A stretch of 8,736 nt of DNA from Bacteroidales bacterium M6 (GCA_001689485.1 LUJQ01000078.1:1-8736), one strand, 5' to 3'. Counted from the first letter of the stretch, positions 1-8,045 are shown. A program made the numbers and translations. The notes: generated by a model from the sequence alone, not told the origin.

Positions 1-37
1 TATAAACTAATTTTCAACATCTACTTAATTATAAAGA

Positions 38-730
38 ATGGCAGATAATCTAATATTTCCGATAGGTTTCGATTTACAAAAAGCGGTAGAGGAGGCAAGC
101 CAAAACTGGGATAAAAAATACGCTAAGAGGTTGGAGCAAGCGATAGCGAAACGACCTGTGCGTATCAAACTCGAATTTGAGAAATTAGAAGATGTAAAAA
201 CGCGTCTTGCACAACTCAAAATCCAACCTATAACCCCCGAAACTCGGACTGCCATTCGTGAGCTTGCAAAAGAGCTTCAAGTGCTTGCGAAAGCATTGGA
301 GCAGGTTCAAAAGTTTTCCAAGACAACACAGCTCGGTCAGCGCAATTTTACTAATGATGTGCAATTGGAGAAACTGCGTCAAGCTAACGAGCGTCTTGAA
401 ATACAGAAGCGGCGTGTCGCTCTCGCCGAGCAGAAGCACGCAGAGGCAATGCAGAGAAGCGCAACGGCAAGCCGACAGCTATCCTCAGAATTTCAAAATC
501 AAGATGGCTATATATCCCGTCTGATTAAACGTATGGCTGTATATGCCTCGTTTTCATACATGAGCCAATTCCTTACAAATGTGCGTGAGGTAACAGCCCA
601 ATTTGAACTTCAAAGAATTTCACTTGGGGCTATAATACAAGACCAAAATCGTGCGAACCAACTTTTCTCAGAAATCAAATCTTTCGCACTACAATCTCCT
701 GTTTCGGAGCGAAGTGAATCAAAATGGTAA
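38..730 (+). pseudogene. Truncated phage tail tape-measure protein (N-terminal part)
   Basis: The reading frame encodes 230 residues resembling the N-terminus of tail tape-measure proteins, which set tail length and line the tail tube of siphophage-like particles. Residues about 40-150 are highly charged and heptad-like, consistent with coiled coil. Residues about 165-222 (a hydrophobic stretch, then ELQRISLGAIIQDQNRANQL and SFALQSPV) match the tape-measure N-terminal domain type (TIGR02675-like, from memory). Family members normally run to many hundreds of residues with a hydrophobic core. Here the recognisable part stops at about residue 222 and eight unrelated residues (SERSESKW) lead to TAA, so this is a broken gene. 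The start ATG has an AT-rich leader without a clear Shine-Dalgarno, as is usual for Bacteroidetes. Codons are visibly AT-richer than in the core genes to the right. No other phage gene is visible. Confidence 0.72.
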
Positions 731-1122
731 CAATGCATAACCATATTCGCCAAAGCCTCTCGAAGAACGTTGTACTGGCTGTTGTCAATTGTAGCAAATC
801 CGTTATTTTTTATATGTATAGGCGCATCAACAAGCGTATGAAAGCGGCGTAAGATAATCTGAATCGCTTCCCAGATATTTTGCTGCTCAGGGATACGATA
901 AGTGTACCTCACCTCAGCCTGTTGGATTGTTGGTGCCGGAATCTCTATATAGTCAATGCAAAAAGTCGGAACATATCTCAACACATAGGGAGCCTTTCCG
1001 AACATAAGCAATCCGGTATATGTCAGCAAACCATTGCTTGTGATATTAACCTCTTTGCAAAACGTGGCATCATCCACGTTTTTCAACTCTTTCACATGCC
1101 ATACCATTTCTGTAAATGACAT
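610..1122 (-). pseudogene. Internal fragment of Schlafen/AlbA_2-type ATP-binding protein
   Basis: From the ATG at 1122 the frame gives 170 residues. Residues about 6-134 look like the middle of the AlbA_2 plus HATPase_c_4 family of putative transcriptional regulators/ATP-binding proteins. Visible family marks are LTYTGLLMFGK (about 33-43), PTFCIDYIEIP (52-62), YRIPEQQNIWEA (75-86) and VLREALANMVMH (119-130), the start of the GHKL-type ATPase segment with its REALxNxxxH motif. The N-terminal AlbA_2 domain is missing and the ATG sits only nine bases past the tRNA terminator stem. The rest of the ATPase domain and the C-terminus are also missing. After residue 134 (about base 721) the protein is unrelated, because it reads antisense through the tape-measure fragment to a stop at 610. 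The gene is almost certainly non-functional. The family assignment is from memory of motifs and is fairly firm. Confidence 0.62.
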
Positions 1123-1130
1123 TATAAATG

Positions 1131-1162
1131 CAGCAACGCACCGGGGAGTCGGTGCGTTGCTG
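1131..1162 (-). terminator. Hairpin terminator after tRNA-Arg
   Basis: A perfect 12-bp inverted repeat (1131-1142 with 1151-1162, arms cagcaacgcacc and ggtgcgttgctg) encloses an 8-base loop. It begins 11 bases past the 3' end of the tRNA on the - strand and is followed there by the moderately T-rich CATTTATAATG. Position and stability fit an intrinsic terminator of the tRNA transcript. The downstream U-run is short, so termination strength is inferred. Confidence 0.65.
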
Positions 1163-1172
1163 AGTTTGATAG

Positions 1173-1244
1173 TATCCCCGTGGGGAGTCGAACCCCAATC
1201 GTTGGAACCGGAATCCAATATTCTATCCATTGAACTACGGAGAC
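1173..1244 (-). tRNA. tRNA-Arg (anticodon CCG)
   Basis: Read on the - strand, the 72-nt sequence folds as a tRNA. The acceptor 5' strand GTCTCCG pairs with CGGGGAT, including G-U pairs, and the discriminator base is A. The anticodon stem is TTGGA/TCCAA around the loop TTCCGGT, giving anticodon CCG and arginine for CGG codons. The T arm is TGGGG-TTCGACT-CCCCA. CCA is not encoded. A TATCTTTG box lies about 47 bases upstream and a strong hairpin directly downstream, so it is probably a single-gene transcript. The DNA beyond its 3' side is fragmentary phage and accessory sequence, as often seen at tRNA integration sites. Confidence 0.95.
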
Positions 1245-1290
1245 ATCTATGCGGTAAGGCGCAAAATAAGCCTATACCTATTTTCTGATG

Positions 1291-1317
1291 CAAAGATACG
1301 AAAATTTGCTATAACAA
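1291..1317 (-). promoter_or_regulatory. Bacteroidetes-type promoter for tRNA-Arg
   Basis: On the - strand a perfect TAnnTTTG -7 box (TATCTTTG, 1298-1291) is preceded 16 bases upstream by a TTG (1317-1315), the usual -33 core of the primary Bacteroidetes sigma factor, though the spacing is a little short. Transcription would start near 1284, leaving a leader of about 40 nt before the mature tRNA-Arg. Confidence 0.6.
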
Positions 1318-1399
1318 CCCGCACTTGTTGAAGGATTTTTAGCCTATCGGCTAATTTCCGCATTTTTCATGACGGCTTTATATCCTGAAGCATCCCTGT

Positions 1400-2455
1400 T
1401 CATGACGGTTTCGAGCCACCGTAAGCAGCTTTTCGAAACCGGCGTGCGTTGTCGAGGTGGGTTTGATAATCCGAAGTAAAGTCATGATAGCCCGACCCGT
1501 CGGGACGCGCACACATATAGATGTAGCTATGCTCAGGTGCATTGAGCACGGCATCGATTGTTGCAGCTTCGGGATAGCGTATAATGCCAGGAGGAAGTCC
1601 GGGATAACGATATGTGTTATACGGGGAACCGGATTTCAGCATGGCGCCGGTTATACGCTTTGCCTCGAAATCGCCGGTGGCGAATTTCACTGTGGGATCG
1701 GCCTGCAGGAGCATTCCCCGATTAAGGCGGTTAAGATAAAGACGGGCAATTTTGGGACGTTCATCCCGGCGGTTGCTCTCCTCCTCCACTATCGAAGCAA
1801 GCACACTGACCTGCAAAGGGGTAAGCCCCAGCTTTCGGGCCTTCTCCCTTCTGGCGTCATCCCAAAAGCGAGAATAATGCTTACGGATTTTCGCTATCAG
1901 TTCTTCGGGTGTCGCTGACCAGTAAACTTCGTAGGTATCAGGCAGGAACTGTGCCGCGATTTGTTCAGGGGAGAGCGTATCGGCAACCGCCGCCTTACGG
2001 CAGGCCTCTTCAAACTCCCCTGCCGTGAAATCCATCCGTGATGCCAGCCTCGAGGCCAGGCGGTCGGATGTGCGGATATTGTTAAATGTGACTTTTACAG
2101 GGGTCTGACGCCCTTGCCCGATTCGACGGGCTATGCTCCATGCTTTCTCACCCGGCTCAATCAGATATGCGCCATGGCTGGCTTCTATATCGCCGTTCCA
2201 TATCGCTGCCACCCGGCCTCCGAAATTATCGCCAAGAGCTGCCGTAATGGAATCTTTTGCAGAATCGACAGTAGCCGTGCGCGGGATACGCACCCACACA
2301 GCCTCGTCGCCGTCGAATCCGGCAGCCATACGCGTGAAATACCATGCCCCCCATGCCATCACGACAAGCATCACCACAGTCAGAACCCGGCGCTTGTTGA
2401 CACCTGCGCCGAAACGTTTCGCTTCATTCCCCTTTGCCTGTTCCTTATCTTCCAT
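1400..2455 (-). CDS. mltG: Endolytic murein transglycosylase MltG (YceG-like)
   Basis: A 351-residue inner-membrane lytic transglycosylase that cleaves nascent peptidoglycan inside the strand, leaving a 1,6-anhydro end and thereby limiting glycan length. A short charged cytoplasmic N-terminus is followed by one membrane segment (about residues 23-41), then a periplasmic region with an N-terminal LysM-like subdomain and the YceG catalytic domain. Family marks are FLPDTYEVYW (170-179), ASIVEEES (220-227, where E224 aligns with the catalytic Glu of E. coli MltG), LYLNRL (239-244), LQADPTVKFA (250-259) and the loop SPYNTYRYPGLPPG (277-290). Length is normal for the family. The ATG at 2455 gives a sensible membrane topology. 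The gene stands alone, ending about 80 bases before the tRNA-Arg promoter. Nothing is missing from the active site, so I expect a functional enzyme. Confidence 0.95.
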   Translation of the reverse strand: MEDKEQAKGNEAKRFGAGVNKRRVLTVVMLVVMAWGAWYFTRMAAGFDGDEAVWVRIPRTATVDSAKDSITAALGDNFGGRVAAIWNGDIEASHGAYLIEPGEKAWSIARRIGQGRQTPVKVTFNNIRTSDRLASRLASRMDFTAGEFEEACRKAAVADTLSPEQIAAQFLPDTYEVYWSATPEELIAKIRKHYSRFWDDARREKARKLGLTPLQVSVLASIVEEESNRRDERPKIARLYLNRLNRGMLLQADPTVKFATGDFEAKRITGAMLKSGSPYNTYRYPGLPPGIIRYPEAATIDAVLNAPEHSYIYMCARPDGSGYHDFTSDYQTHLDNARRFRKAAYGGSKPS

Positions 2456-2480
2456 TTTATCATCTGATATGAAAACAGCG

Positions 2481-2488
2481 CGAAATTA
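2481..2488 (-). promoter_or_regulatory. Candidate -7 box upstream of mltG
   Basis: On the - strand TAATTTCG resembles the TAnnTTTG consensus with one mismatch and lies 25 bases upstream of the mltG ATG, a normal distance. I see no TTG at the expected -33 position. The box overlaps a small palindrome (gaaatt/aatttc). Treat it as tentative. Confidence 0.33.
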
Positions 2489-2588
2489 CAAAATTTCCCG
2501 TCCTCGTGCCATCATGTAATATATAAAAATCTCCAAAAATCCTGATTCTGACATTGACCTGACGTCATTTCGACAAGGCACCATAAAG

Positions 2589-2624
2589 CAAAGGCATCAT
2601 GCCGAATCCGACATGATGCCTTTG
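2589..2624 (-). terminator. Intrinsic terminator of the M16 peptidase gene
   Basis: A perfect 13-bp inverted repeat (2589-2601 with 2612-2624, arm caaaggcatcatg) surrounds a 10-base loop. It lies 57 bases past the peptidase stop codon on the - strand. The stem ends in CCTTTG and is followed on the - strand by CTTTATGG; on the + strand it is followed by TTTCTT. It could therefore work in either direction, but only the - strand has an upstream gene. Confidence 0.75.
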
Positions 2625-2680
2625 TTTCTTCGATAGAATGATTTTATGAGAAAGGGCAATCCCCAATCCCGATAACAACC

Positions 2681-5503
2681 TTATTCGGCAGCTTCAGGCT
2701 CAAGGAACAGCACCCGGTAGTTGCCCTGCTTGTTAAGTTCCTTCATGAAGTTCATGATGTCGGCAGGCTTGATAGCCTTGTACATCTCTTCGGCGCCGTT
2801 GAAGGTATCCACGCCGTTGAGGGCCTCACCACCCATGGCATTAAGCCATGCATCGTTCTGTTCACGCGATTCACGCACACTCTTTATAGCGAATTCAACA
2901 ATCTTGGCAACCTCTTCGTCGGTAACGTTGCTCTCCATGTTTTTGAATTCCTTGGCGATAAAATCGAGGACTTCCTGACGCATTTCAGGCTTCATCGGGA
3001 AAGAACTTTGAAGAACGGTGTTGTTCTTACCCGCTACACGTTGCATACCACCTTGCGCCCAAATCGAATAAACCGCACCCATATCCTCGCGCACAGTTTT
3101 CAGAAGGCGGTTGGTGAGAATCTGGGCGGCGATATTCGATGCCGCACGGTTTTCGATAGTATAGGGTATATTACCATAGTCAAGCACGGCAACATGAGTC
3201 TGCGGGGTCTGCATCGGGGCTTTGAAACCGATTTCCTTATCACCGGGCTTGATTTCCAGGGATGCATCGAACTTCGGGACCTTGGTCACGTTGGCCGCAT
3301 CGGCAGGGAGAGTGGCGATATACTGCTCGACGAGGGGTTTGAATGTGGCCATGTCGATGTTGCCGACAAAGAAGAATGTATAGTCGGCCGCATTGGCAGT
3401 CATTTTGCGCACGATGTCGATGGTCTGTTCACGCTGTGCGCCCTGGATGGCCTCAACACTCATTGCCTGACGGCGCGGGTTGGTGTAAAGGGCTTTCTGG
3501 AGGTCGCGTCCGAAAATATATTCCGGGTTCGTTTCCTGGTTTTTCAGGATTCCTTCATACATTTTCTGTGTGGCAACGAATTCTTCGGGGGTGAAAGTAA
3601 AGTTCGTGAAGGTCATATAAAGAAGCTCCATCATCGTGGGGAGATCTTTGGGTGTTGTCGAACCTGCCACATCGCGGGTATAGTCGCCGAAGCTGGTAGA
3701 AACACGAACCTGTTTGCCTTGCAGATATTTCTGCAAATCCTTGTTGGTGTAATCGCCCAGCCCGTTGGATGCGGAGGAAATAGGCAGGAATATCAGCGAA
3801 TTGGCATAGCTGTCGGGGAATACCGACGTACCACCGATGGCCTGAGCGTCGAAGAGGATTTCATCAGCCTTGAAATCAGTGGTCTTAACAATAACCACAG
3901 CGCCGTTTGACAATGTGAGCTTTGTTGCGCCCCATTTCTCCAGCTGTTCCTCCTTCACGATTTTACCGGGGGCGGGGAGGCTGGGAATCAGAGGCTCAGC
4001 CTTTACCTCGTCAACGAATGCCTCGATATTCTCGGCATTTATCTCGGCCATGGCCGCAGCAAGCTGCTCTTCGGTGGGAATTACCATTCCTGCCTTTTCG
4101 GGAAGCATGGCAAGGACGATACGGTTATCTTCGGTCACCATTTGCTTGAGGGTCTGATTGATGGCTTCAACAGGAATCTGGTTGGCGAGCATATTGATCA
4201 AGTTATACTCATGTTCGATTCCCGGCATGGGGGTATTGTCGATGAAATGACGTGCGATTTCACGCGAGTACTTCTCGCTCTCGGTTTTATCGCGGTTGTT
4301 ATAAACCTTTTCGATTCTCGACAGGTACTCGCTGCGCGCACGGTCATATTCCGATGCGGTGAATCCGCCACGCACGGCACGCAGCAGTTCGCGGTAAACG
4401 CTCTTGAACGCGGGAATCATGTCGTTATCCTTGGCCACACCGCCTACCGACAACGCATCCTCGGTTGCCGAAACCAGGAAGCGTCCGTAGTTGGCAAATG
4501 CAGCTGCAAAAGGAACATCGGGATTCGACATCATCTCGTTGTAGCGGGCATTAAGCATCGCACCAACAATGTCGGTAACATAATCGGTTACAACATAGAC
4601 CATGGTGTTGCGCTGCTCACGCGGGAGCACATCGCTCTTAAAGAAGATATTGAACACCGAATACTGTTGCTCAGGGTCGGTTCCCACAGCGAATATAGTG
4701 CCTTCGGTATCAGGAACCTGCTCATATTCGCGCGGCTTGGCATTTTCCGGCATCTTTATCGGTGAGAAAATCTCCTTGATTTTGGCCTCGATACGGTCAA
4801 CATCAATATCGCCGACAACGATTACGCCCTGCAGGTCTGGACGGTACCATGCCTCATAATAATCGCGGAGCACCTGCGGCGGGAAATTATCCACAACCTC
4901 CATAGTGCCGATAGGCATACGGTAACCGTATTTCGAACCCGGATAGATTTTCGGTAGCAGCTGCTCCAGGATACGTTGCTGGCCTACGTTGCGCGAACGC
5001 CATTCCTGATGGATCACACCACGTTCCTTATCGATTTCCCCAGGCTCGAGCAGAAGGCCGTCGGCCCAGTCATGAAGGATGAGAAGGCATGAATCCTGCA
5101 CGCTCTCACGGGCTACAGGCACATTCGAAATATTGTAGACAGTCTCGTCAACATCGGTATAGGCATTGAGATTCTGACCGAACTTCACACCTATGGTCTC
5201 AAGCCAGTCGACAAGCGCACTACCGGGGAAATTCTGCGTGCCGTTGAAGCACATATGCTCCAGGAAGTGTGCCAACCCGCGCTGTTCGTCGTTTTCAAGC
5301 ACGGAACCCACCTTTTGGGCGATATAGAAATCCGCCTGCCCCTTGGGGGTTTCGTTGTGCCGGATGTAATAAGTCAGGCCGTTTGGCAATGTGCCCTGTC
5401 GCACCTGGTTGTCGACCGGCAGCGGCTCGGTCATCTGAGCTGCCGCACTGAAAGCGCAAATCCCTGTCAACAGGAACAGCACTCGCTTAAGGGTCTTTTT
5501 CAT
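2681..5503 (-). CDS. Secreted M16 zinc metallopeptidase (pitrilysin/PqqL-like)
   Basis: A 940-residue protein with a type I signal peptide (residues 1-22, charged start, hydrophobic core, AAA before Q23), so probably periplasmic. It has the classic M16 clam-shell arrangement of four related domains in two halves. The inverted zinc motif is H79-F-L-E82-H83, with the third ligand E160 placed 77 residues after the second His, as in pitrilysin. The C-terminal half lacks a zinc motif but keeps the substrate-binding R805/Y812 pair in VREDMGAVYSI, with the same 7-residue spacing as in insulin-degrading enzyme. All catalytic residues are present. Length matches E. coli PqqL (about 930 residues) and typical Bacteroidetes members. 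Function is inferred: degradation of peptides in the periplasm. No PQQ biosynthesis genes are nearby, so I give no gene symbol. It is transcribed alone, with its own terminator downstream and 244 bases to radA upstream. Confidence 0.93.
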   Translation of the reverse strand: MKKTLKRVLFLLTGICAFSAAAQMTEPLPVDNQVRQGTLPNGLTYYIRHNETPKGQADFYIAQKVGSVLENDEQRGLAHFLEHMCFNGTQNFPGSALVDWLETIGVKFGQNLNAYTDVDETVYNISNVPVARESVQDSCLLILHDWADGLLLEPGEIDKERGVIHQEWRSRNVGQQRILEQLLPKIYPGSKYGYRMPIGTMEVVDNFPPQVLRDYYEAWYRPDLQGVIVVGDIDVDRIEAKIKEIFSPIKMPENAKPREYEQVPDTEGTIFAVGTDPEQQYSVFNIFFKSDVLPREQRNTMVYVVTDYVTDIVGAMLNARYNEMMSNPDVPFAAAFANYGRFLVSATEDALSVGGVAKDNDMIPAFKSVYRELLRAVRGGFTASEYDRARSEYLSRIEKVYNNRDKTESEKYSREIARHFIDNTPMPGIEHEYNLINMLANQIPVEAINQTLKQMVTEDNRIVLAMLPEKAGMVIPTEEQLAAAMAEINAENIEAFVDEVKAEPLIPSLPAPGKIVKEEQLEKWGATKLTLSNGAVVIVKTTDFKADEILFDAQAIGGTSVFPDSYANSLIFLPISSASNGLGDYTNKDLQKYLQGKQVRVSTSFGDYTRDVAGSTTPKDLPTMMELLYMTFTNFTFTPEEFVATQKMYEGILKNQETNPEYIFGRDLQKALYTNPRRQAMSVEAIQGAQREQTIDIVRKMTANAADYTFFFVGNIDMATFKPLVEQYIATLPADAANVTKVPKFDASLEIKPGDKEIGFKAPMQTPQTHVAVLDYGNIPYTIENRAASNIAAQILTNRLLKTVREDMGAVYSIWAQGGMQRVAGKNNTVLQSSFPMKPEMRQEVLDFIAKEFKNMESNVTDEEVAKIVEFAIKSVRESREQNDAWLNAMGGEALNGVDTFNGAEEMYKAIKPADIMNFMKELNKQGNYRVLFLEPEAAE

Positions 5504-5747
5504 AAAAGAAAAATTAAGTGTAAAAATTGTGATATATAATTGTTGTTTATTCTGATGGATTCACCCCCTCCACAACCCCCTTTCATATGATTAAGCCGAC
5601 ATGGCGTTGCTATCAGTGACCGGCTAAAATATTCTGGGGGAATTTCAAACGGGCTCTTAAATTTGACGCCTCCGCATCAATGGAGTTTCATCATCATGCG
5701 TTAATTTTTGCAAACTCCCAAAAATTCCACCCATCACACCGGCCTGC
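5504..5747. other. Intergenic region between radA and the M16 peptidase gene
   Basis: These 244 bases must contain the end of the radA transcript and the promoter and leader of the peptidase gene, both on the - strand. I see no clean TAnnTTTG box. A weak inverted repeat (AGCCG 5594-5598 with CGGCT 5621-5625, 22-base loop) could help end the radA transcript. The first 50 or so bases before the peptidase ATG are very AT-rich, preceded by two runs of five G on the - strand (5580-5576 and 5568-5564). No small ORF here is convincing. Confidence 0.5.
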
Positions 5748-7127
5748 CTACCCGAAAAGATGCCTGAATGCCTCTTCGACTTTGTCGACCTCCGCGATTT
5801 CGATGGATAGTTTTGATGTATCCACCCCCTTGAGCGAGCCACGGGGGATGATTATGGTTTTCATGCCGAGTTTGTCGGCCTCGCGCACACGCTGCTCCAT
5901 ACGGGTTACAGGGCGGATTTCACCACTTAGCCCGACCTCCCCGCTCAGACATACCCCGTGGGGAATCGACATATCCACATTCGACGAAAGGATGGCGGCT
6001 ATCACGGCAAGGTCGAGCGCCGGGTCGGCCACCTTAAGCCCACCGGCAATGTTGAGAAACACATCCTTCTGTGCAAGCTTGAAACCGACGCGCTTTTCAA
6101 GCACGGCCAGCAGCATATTCATCCTTTTGGAATCAAACCCTGTGACTGATCGTTGCGGCGTGCCGTAGGCAGCGGTGCTGACCAATGCCTGCGCCTCTAT
6201 CAGGAAGGGACGTATCCCCTCCAGTGTCACACCGATGGCGCAACCCGAAAGCGCCTCTTCGTCGCGCCGCGACAGCAACATTTCCGAAGGGTTGGTAACC
6301 TCACGCAGCCCACGCTGGCACATTTCATAAATGCCAAGTTCGGAGGTGTTGCCGAAACGGTTTTTTGTGGCACGCAGAATTCGGTACATATACTGACGGT
6401 CACCCTCGAACTGCAACACGGCATCCACTATATGCTCAAGCACCTTAGGGCCTGCCAGCGACCCCTCCTTGTTTATATGCCCGATAAGCAGCACCGGCAC
6501 ATTCTCCTCCTTGGCATAGCGCAGGAGCGCCGCAGCACACTCCCGCACCTGGCTCACACTCCCGGCAGCCGATTCTATGGCATCGGAGGCAATCGTCTGA
6601 ATCGAATCCACAATCAGAAGTTGCGGCTCCACATCGCGTATATGCCGGAATATGTTTTCGAGCGATGTCTCTGTTACGATATAGCAATTATCGCTCACAC
6701 GCCCTATGCGGTCGGCCCGCATCTTGATCTGGACAGCGCTTTCCTCACCAGAGACATAGAGGATACGACGTGATTTTATGGCAAGTATATTCTGCAACAC
6801 CAAGGTGGATTTACCGATTCCGGGTTCTCCCCCCACAAGCACCATCGACCCGCTCACCAATCCCCCGCCAAGCACACGGTTAAGCTCCTCCGAAGGCATG
6901 TGGATACGGGTTTCATCGCCCGCCTTGATTTCAGAAACACGCTGTGGCACGCTGCGATTGGCATCCGCACCACGACGGCTGCCCCCCGCATCGCGTTTCC
7001 CGGTGACAACACGCTCCTCGACCATGCTGTTCCACGCGCCGCAAGCCGGGCAACGCCCCTCCCATTTAGGGGAATCCGCACCGCATTCCGAGCAGAACCA
7101 TACTGTTTTTTCTTTAGCTTTCGCCAT
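5748..7127 (-). CDS. radA: DNA repair protein RadA (Sms)
   Basis: A 459-residue RadA, a DnaB-like hexameric ATPase that drives branch migration and processing of recombination intermediates with RecA. In order: a C4 zinc finger (C12, C15, C26, C29), a RecA-like core with Walker A GGEPGIGKST (99-108) and Walker B LLIVD (170-174), the RadA signature KNRFG (255-259), and a Lon-protease-like C-terminal domain (about 280-459). Length matches E. coli RadA (460). The frame stays open upstream to an ATG at 7178, but I chose the ATG at 7127 because MAKAKEKTVWFCSECG is the normal family start and the 17 extra residues (MVSVHLDFYY...) have no family counterpart. The RNA methyltransferase gene lies upstream on the same strand, 114 bases away, so co-transcription is possible; no strong terminator or promoter is visible in the gap. 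Confidence 0.97.
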   Translation of the reverse strand: MAKAKEKTVWFCSECGADSPKWEGRCPACGAWNSMVEERVVTGKRDAGGSRRGADANRSVPQRVSEIKAGDETRIHMPSEELNRVLGGGLVSGSMVLVGGEPGIGKSTLVLQNILAIKSRRILYVSGEESAVQIKMRADRIGRVSDNCYIVTETSLENIFRHIRDVEPQLLIVDSIQTIASDAIESAAGSVSQVRECAAALLRYAKEENVPVLLIGHINKEGSLAGPKVLEHIVDAVLQFEGDRQYMYRILRATKNRFGNTSELGIYEMCQRGLREVTNPSEMLLSRRDEEALSGCAIGVTLEGIRPFLIEAQALVSTAAYGTPQRSVTGFDSKRMNMLLAVLEKRVGFKLAQKDVFLNIAGGLKVADPALDLAVIAAILSSNVDMSIPHGVCLSGEVGLSGEIRPVTRMEQRVREADKLGMKTIIIPRGSLKGVDTSKLSIEIAEVDKVEEAFRHLFG

Positions 7128-7241
7128 CCTGTTTATCGAAAAGGCTATATAATAAAAGTCAAGATGAACTGACACCAAATCGTGTGTCTGGATTCAATCC
7201 CGATATGCTATAATCCGATGTGCCATATAAGAAAAGCACAC

Positions 7242-8015
7242 CTAACCGGCCCGTCGTCGGAACTCGGCCAAGGTTATCCCCGTCGCCATCGACACATTGA
7301 GAGATTCAACCGTGGCACGTTCCGGCGGGAAAGCTGGAATCTTGATGCGGTTGCCCACAACAGCGGCAATTTCATCCGAAATGCCGTTACCCTCGTTCCC
7401 CATAACCACTATCCCCCCGGCAGTCAGGGAGGTGGAATAAATGTTCTCACCATCGAGAAATGTGCCGTAAACGGCAACCCCGTCCTTTTTTGCCTCCATC
7501 AGGACAGCCCGCAAATCGCAATAACACACCCCGACACGGGCTATCGCCCCCATAGTAGCCTGCACTACCTTCGGATTGTAAACATCTACTGTGTCTTCAG
7601 AAGCCAGTATGCGAGTAACTCCAAACCAGTCGGCCACACGCATTATGGTGCCAAGGTTCCCCGGATCCTGCACTTTGTCAAGGGCTATAACAAGTTCGTC
7701 GGCCGAAACGGGTGCAAACGAATCACGGTGTGGCATACGGCACACAGCCAACACCCCTTGAGGCGTTGTCAGCGACGACATCCGTTCCATATCGTCAGTG
7801 CGTGCCAACATGGCCGCAGGCAACCCGCCGGGAAGCCCCATGCCATATTCTTCAATCCACCGGGAGGTGGCCACAAGATATTCCACATCGAAAAAAGGCA
7901 CTGTGTCAAGCACCGCACGGGTACCCTCCACAACAAACAAGCCCTGATCTTTCCGGTGTTTCGCCTGTTTCAGGGATGTAATCAGTTTACGCGTGGAAGT
8001 GCTTATTGTCATCAT
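7242..8015 (-). CDS. TrmH/SpoU-family RNA 2'-O-ribose methyltransferase
   Basis: A 257-residue protein (256 if the second ATG, at 8012, is used) that transfers methyl from S-adenosylmethionine to a ribose 2'-OH in rRNA or tRNA. Counting from 8012, an L30e-like substrate-binding domain (about residues 15-95, with FVVEGTRAV) precedes the trefoil-knot SPOUT domain. The three SpoU motifs are all present: LDKVQDPGNLGTIMRVADWF (111-130), IVVMGNEGNGIS (201-212) and IPAFPPERATVESLNVSMA (225-243). The target nucleotide cannot be told from sequence; RlmB-like and YsgA-like are both possible. The frame extends to an ATG at 8048, but a TATCTTTG promoter box (8045-8038) overlaps that codon, so the paired ATGs at 8015/8012 are the likely start. 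It faces away from rnpB and may be co-transcribed with radA. Confidence 0.93.
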   Translation of the reverse strand: MMTISTSTRKLITSLKQAKHRKDQGLFVVEGTRAVLDTVPFFDVEYLVATSRWIEEYGMGLPGGLPAAMLARTDDMERMSSLTTPQGVLAVCRMPHRDSFAPVSADELVIALDKVQDPGNLGTIMRVADWFGVTRILASEDTVDVYNPKVVQATMGAIARVGVCYCDLRAVLMEAKKDGVAVYGTFLDGENIYSTSLTAGGIVVMGNEGNGISDEIAAVVGNRIKIPAFPPERATVESLNVSMATGITLAEFRRRAG

Positions 8016-8037
8016 AAAGTAATGCAGTAAGTTTGAA

Positions 8038-8045
8038 CAAAGATA
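8038..8045 (-). promoter_or_regulatory. -7 box of the RNA methyltransferase gene
   Basis: On the - strand TATCTTTG matches TAnnTTTG exactly and lies 22 bases upstream of the ATG at 8015. It overlaps the codons of the upstream in-frame ATG (8048), which argues against that start. No clear TTG is seen at -33. Confidence 0.55.

Noticed and set aside
1339..1354. Inverted repeat TTAGCC-tatc-GGCTAA between mltG and tRNA-Arg
   Set aside because: The stem is only 6 bp and on the - strand is followed by A-rich rather than T-rich sequence, so a terminator role for mltG is not supported.
3008..3910. A 300-residue open frame on the + strand inside the M16 peptidase gene
   Set aside because: It is wholly antisense to a gene with a complete set of M16 motifs, has no family-like motifs, and is His/Arg/Gly-rich as shadow frames of well-coded genes often are.
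5564..5580. G-runs on the - strand upstream of the M16 gene as a possible G-quadruplex
   Set aside because: Only two runs of five G with a GG between them; a stable four-stranded fold would need a marginal two-layer arrangement.
7128..7178. Upstream extension of radA to the ATG at 7178
   Set aside because: The added 17 residues have no counterpart in RadA proteins, which begin just before the zinc finger as the 7127 start does.
7182..8030. A 282-residue open frame on the + strand opposite the RNA methyltransferase
   Set aside because: It mirrors nearly the whole methyltransferase gene. The - strand frame carries all three SpoU motifs and a promoter; the + strand frame is His/Pro-rich with no motif and no promoter.
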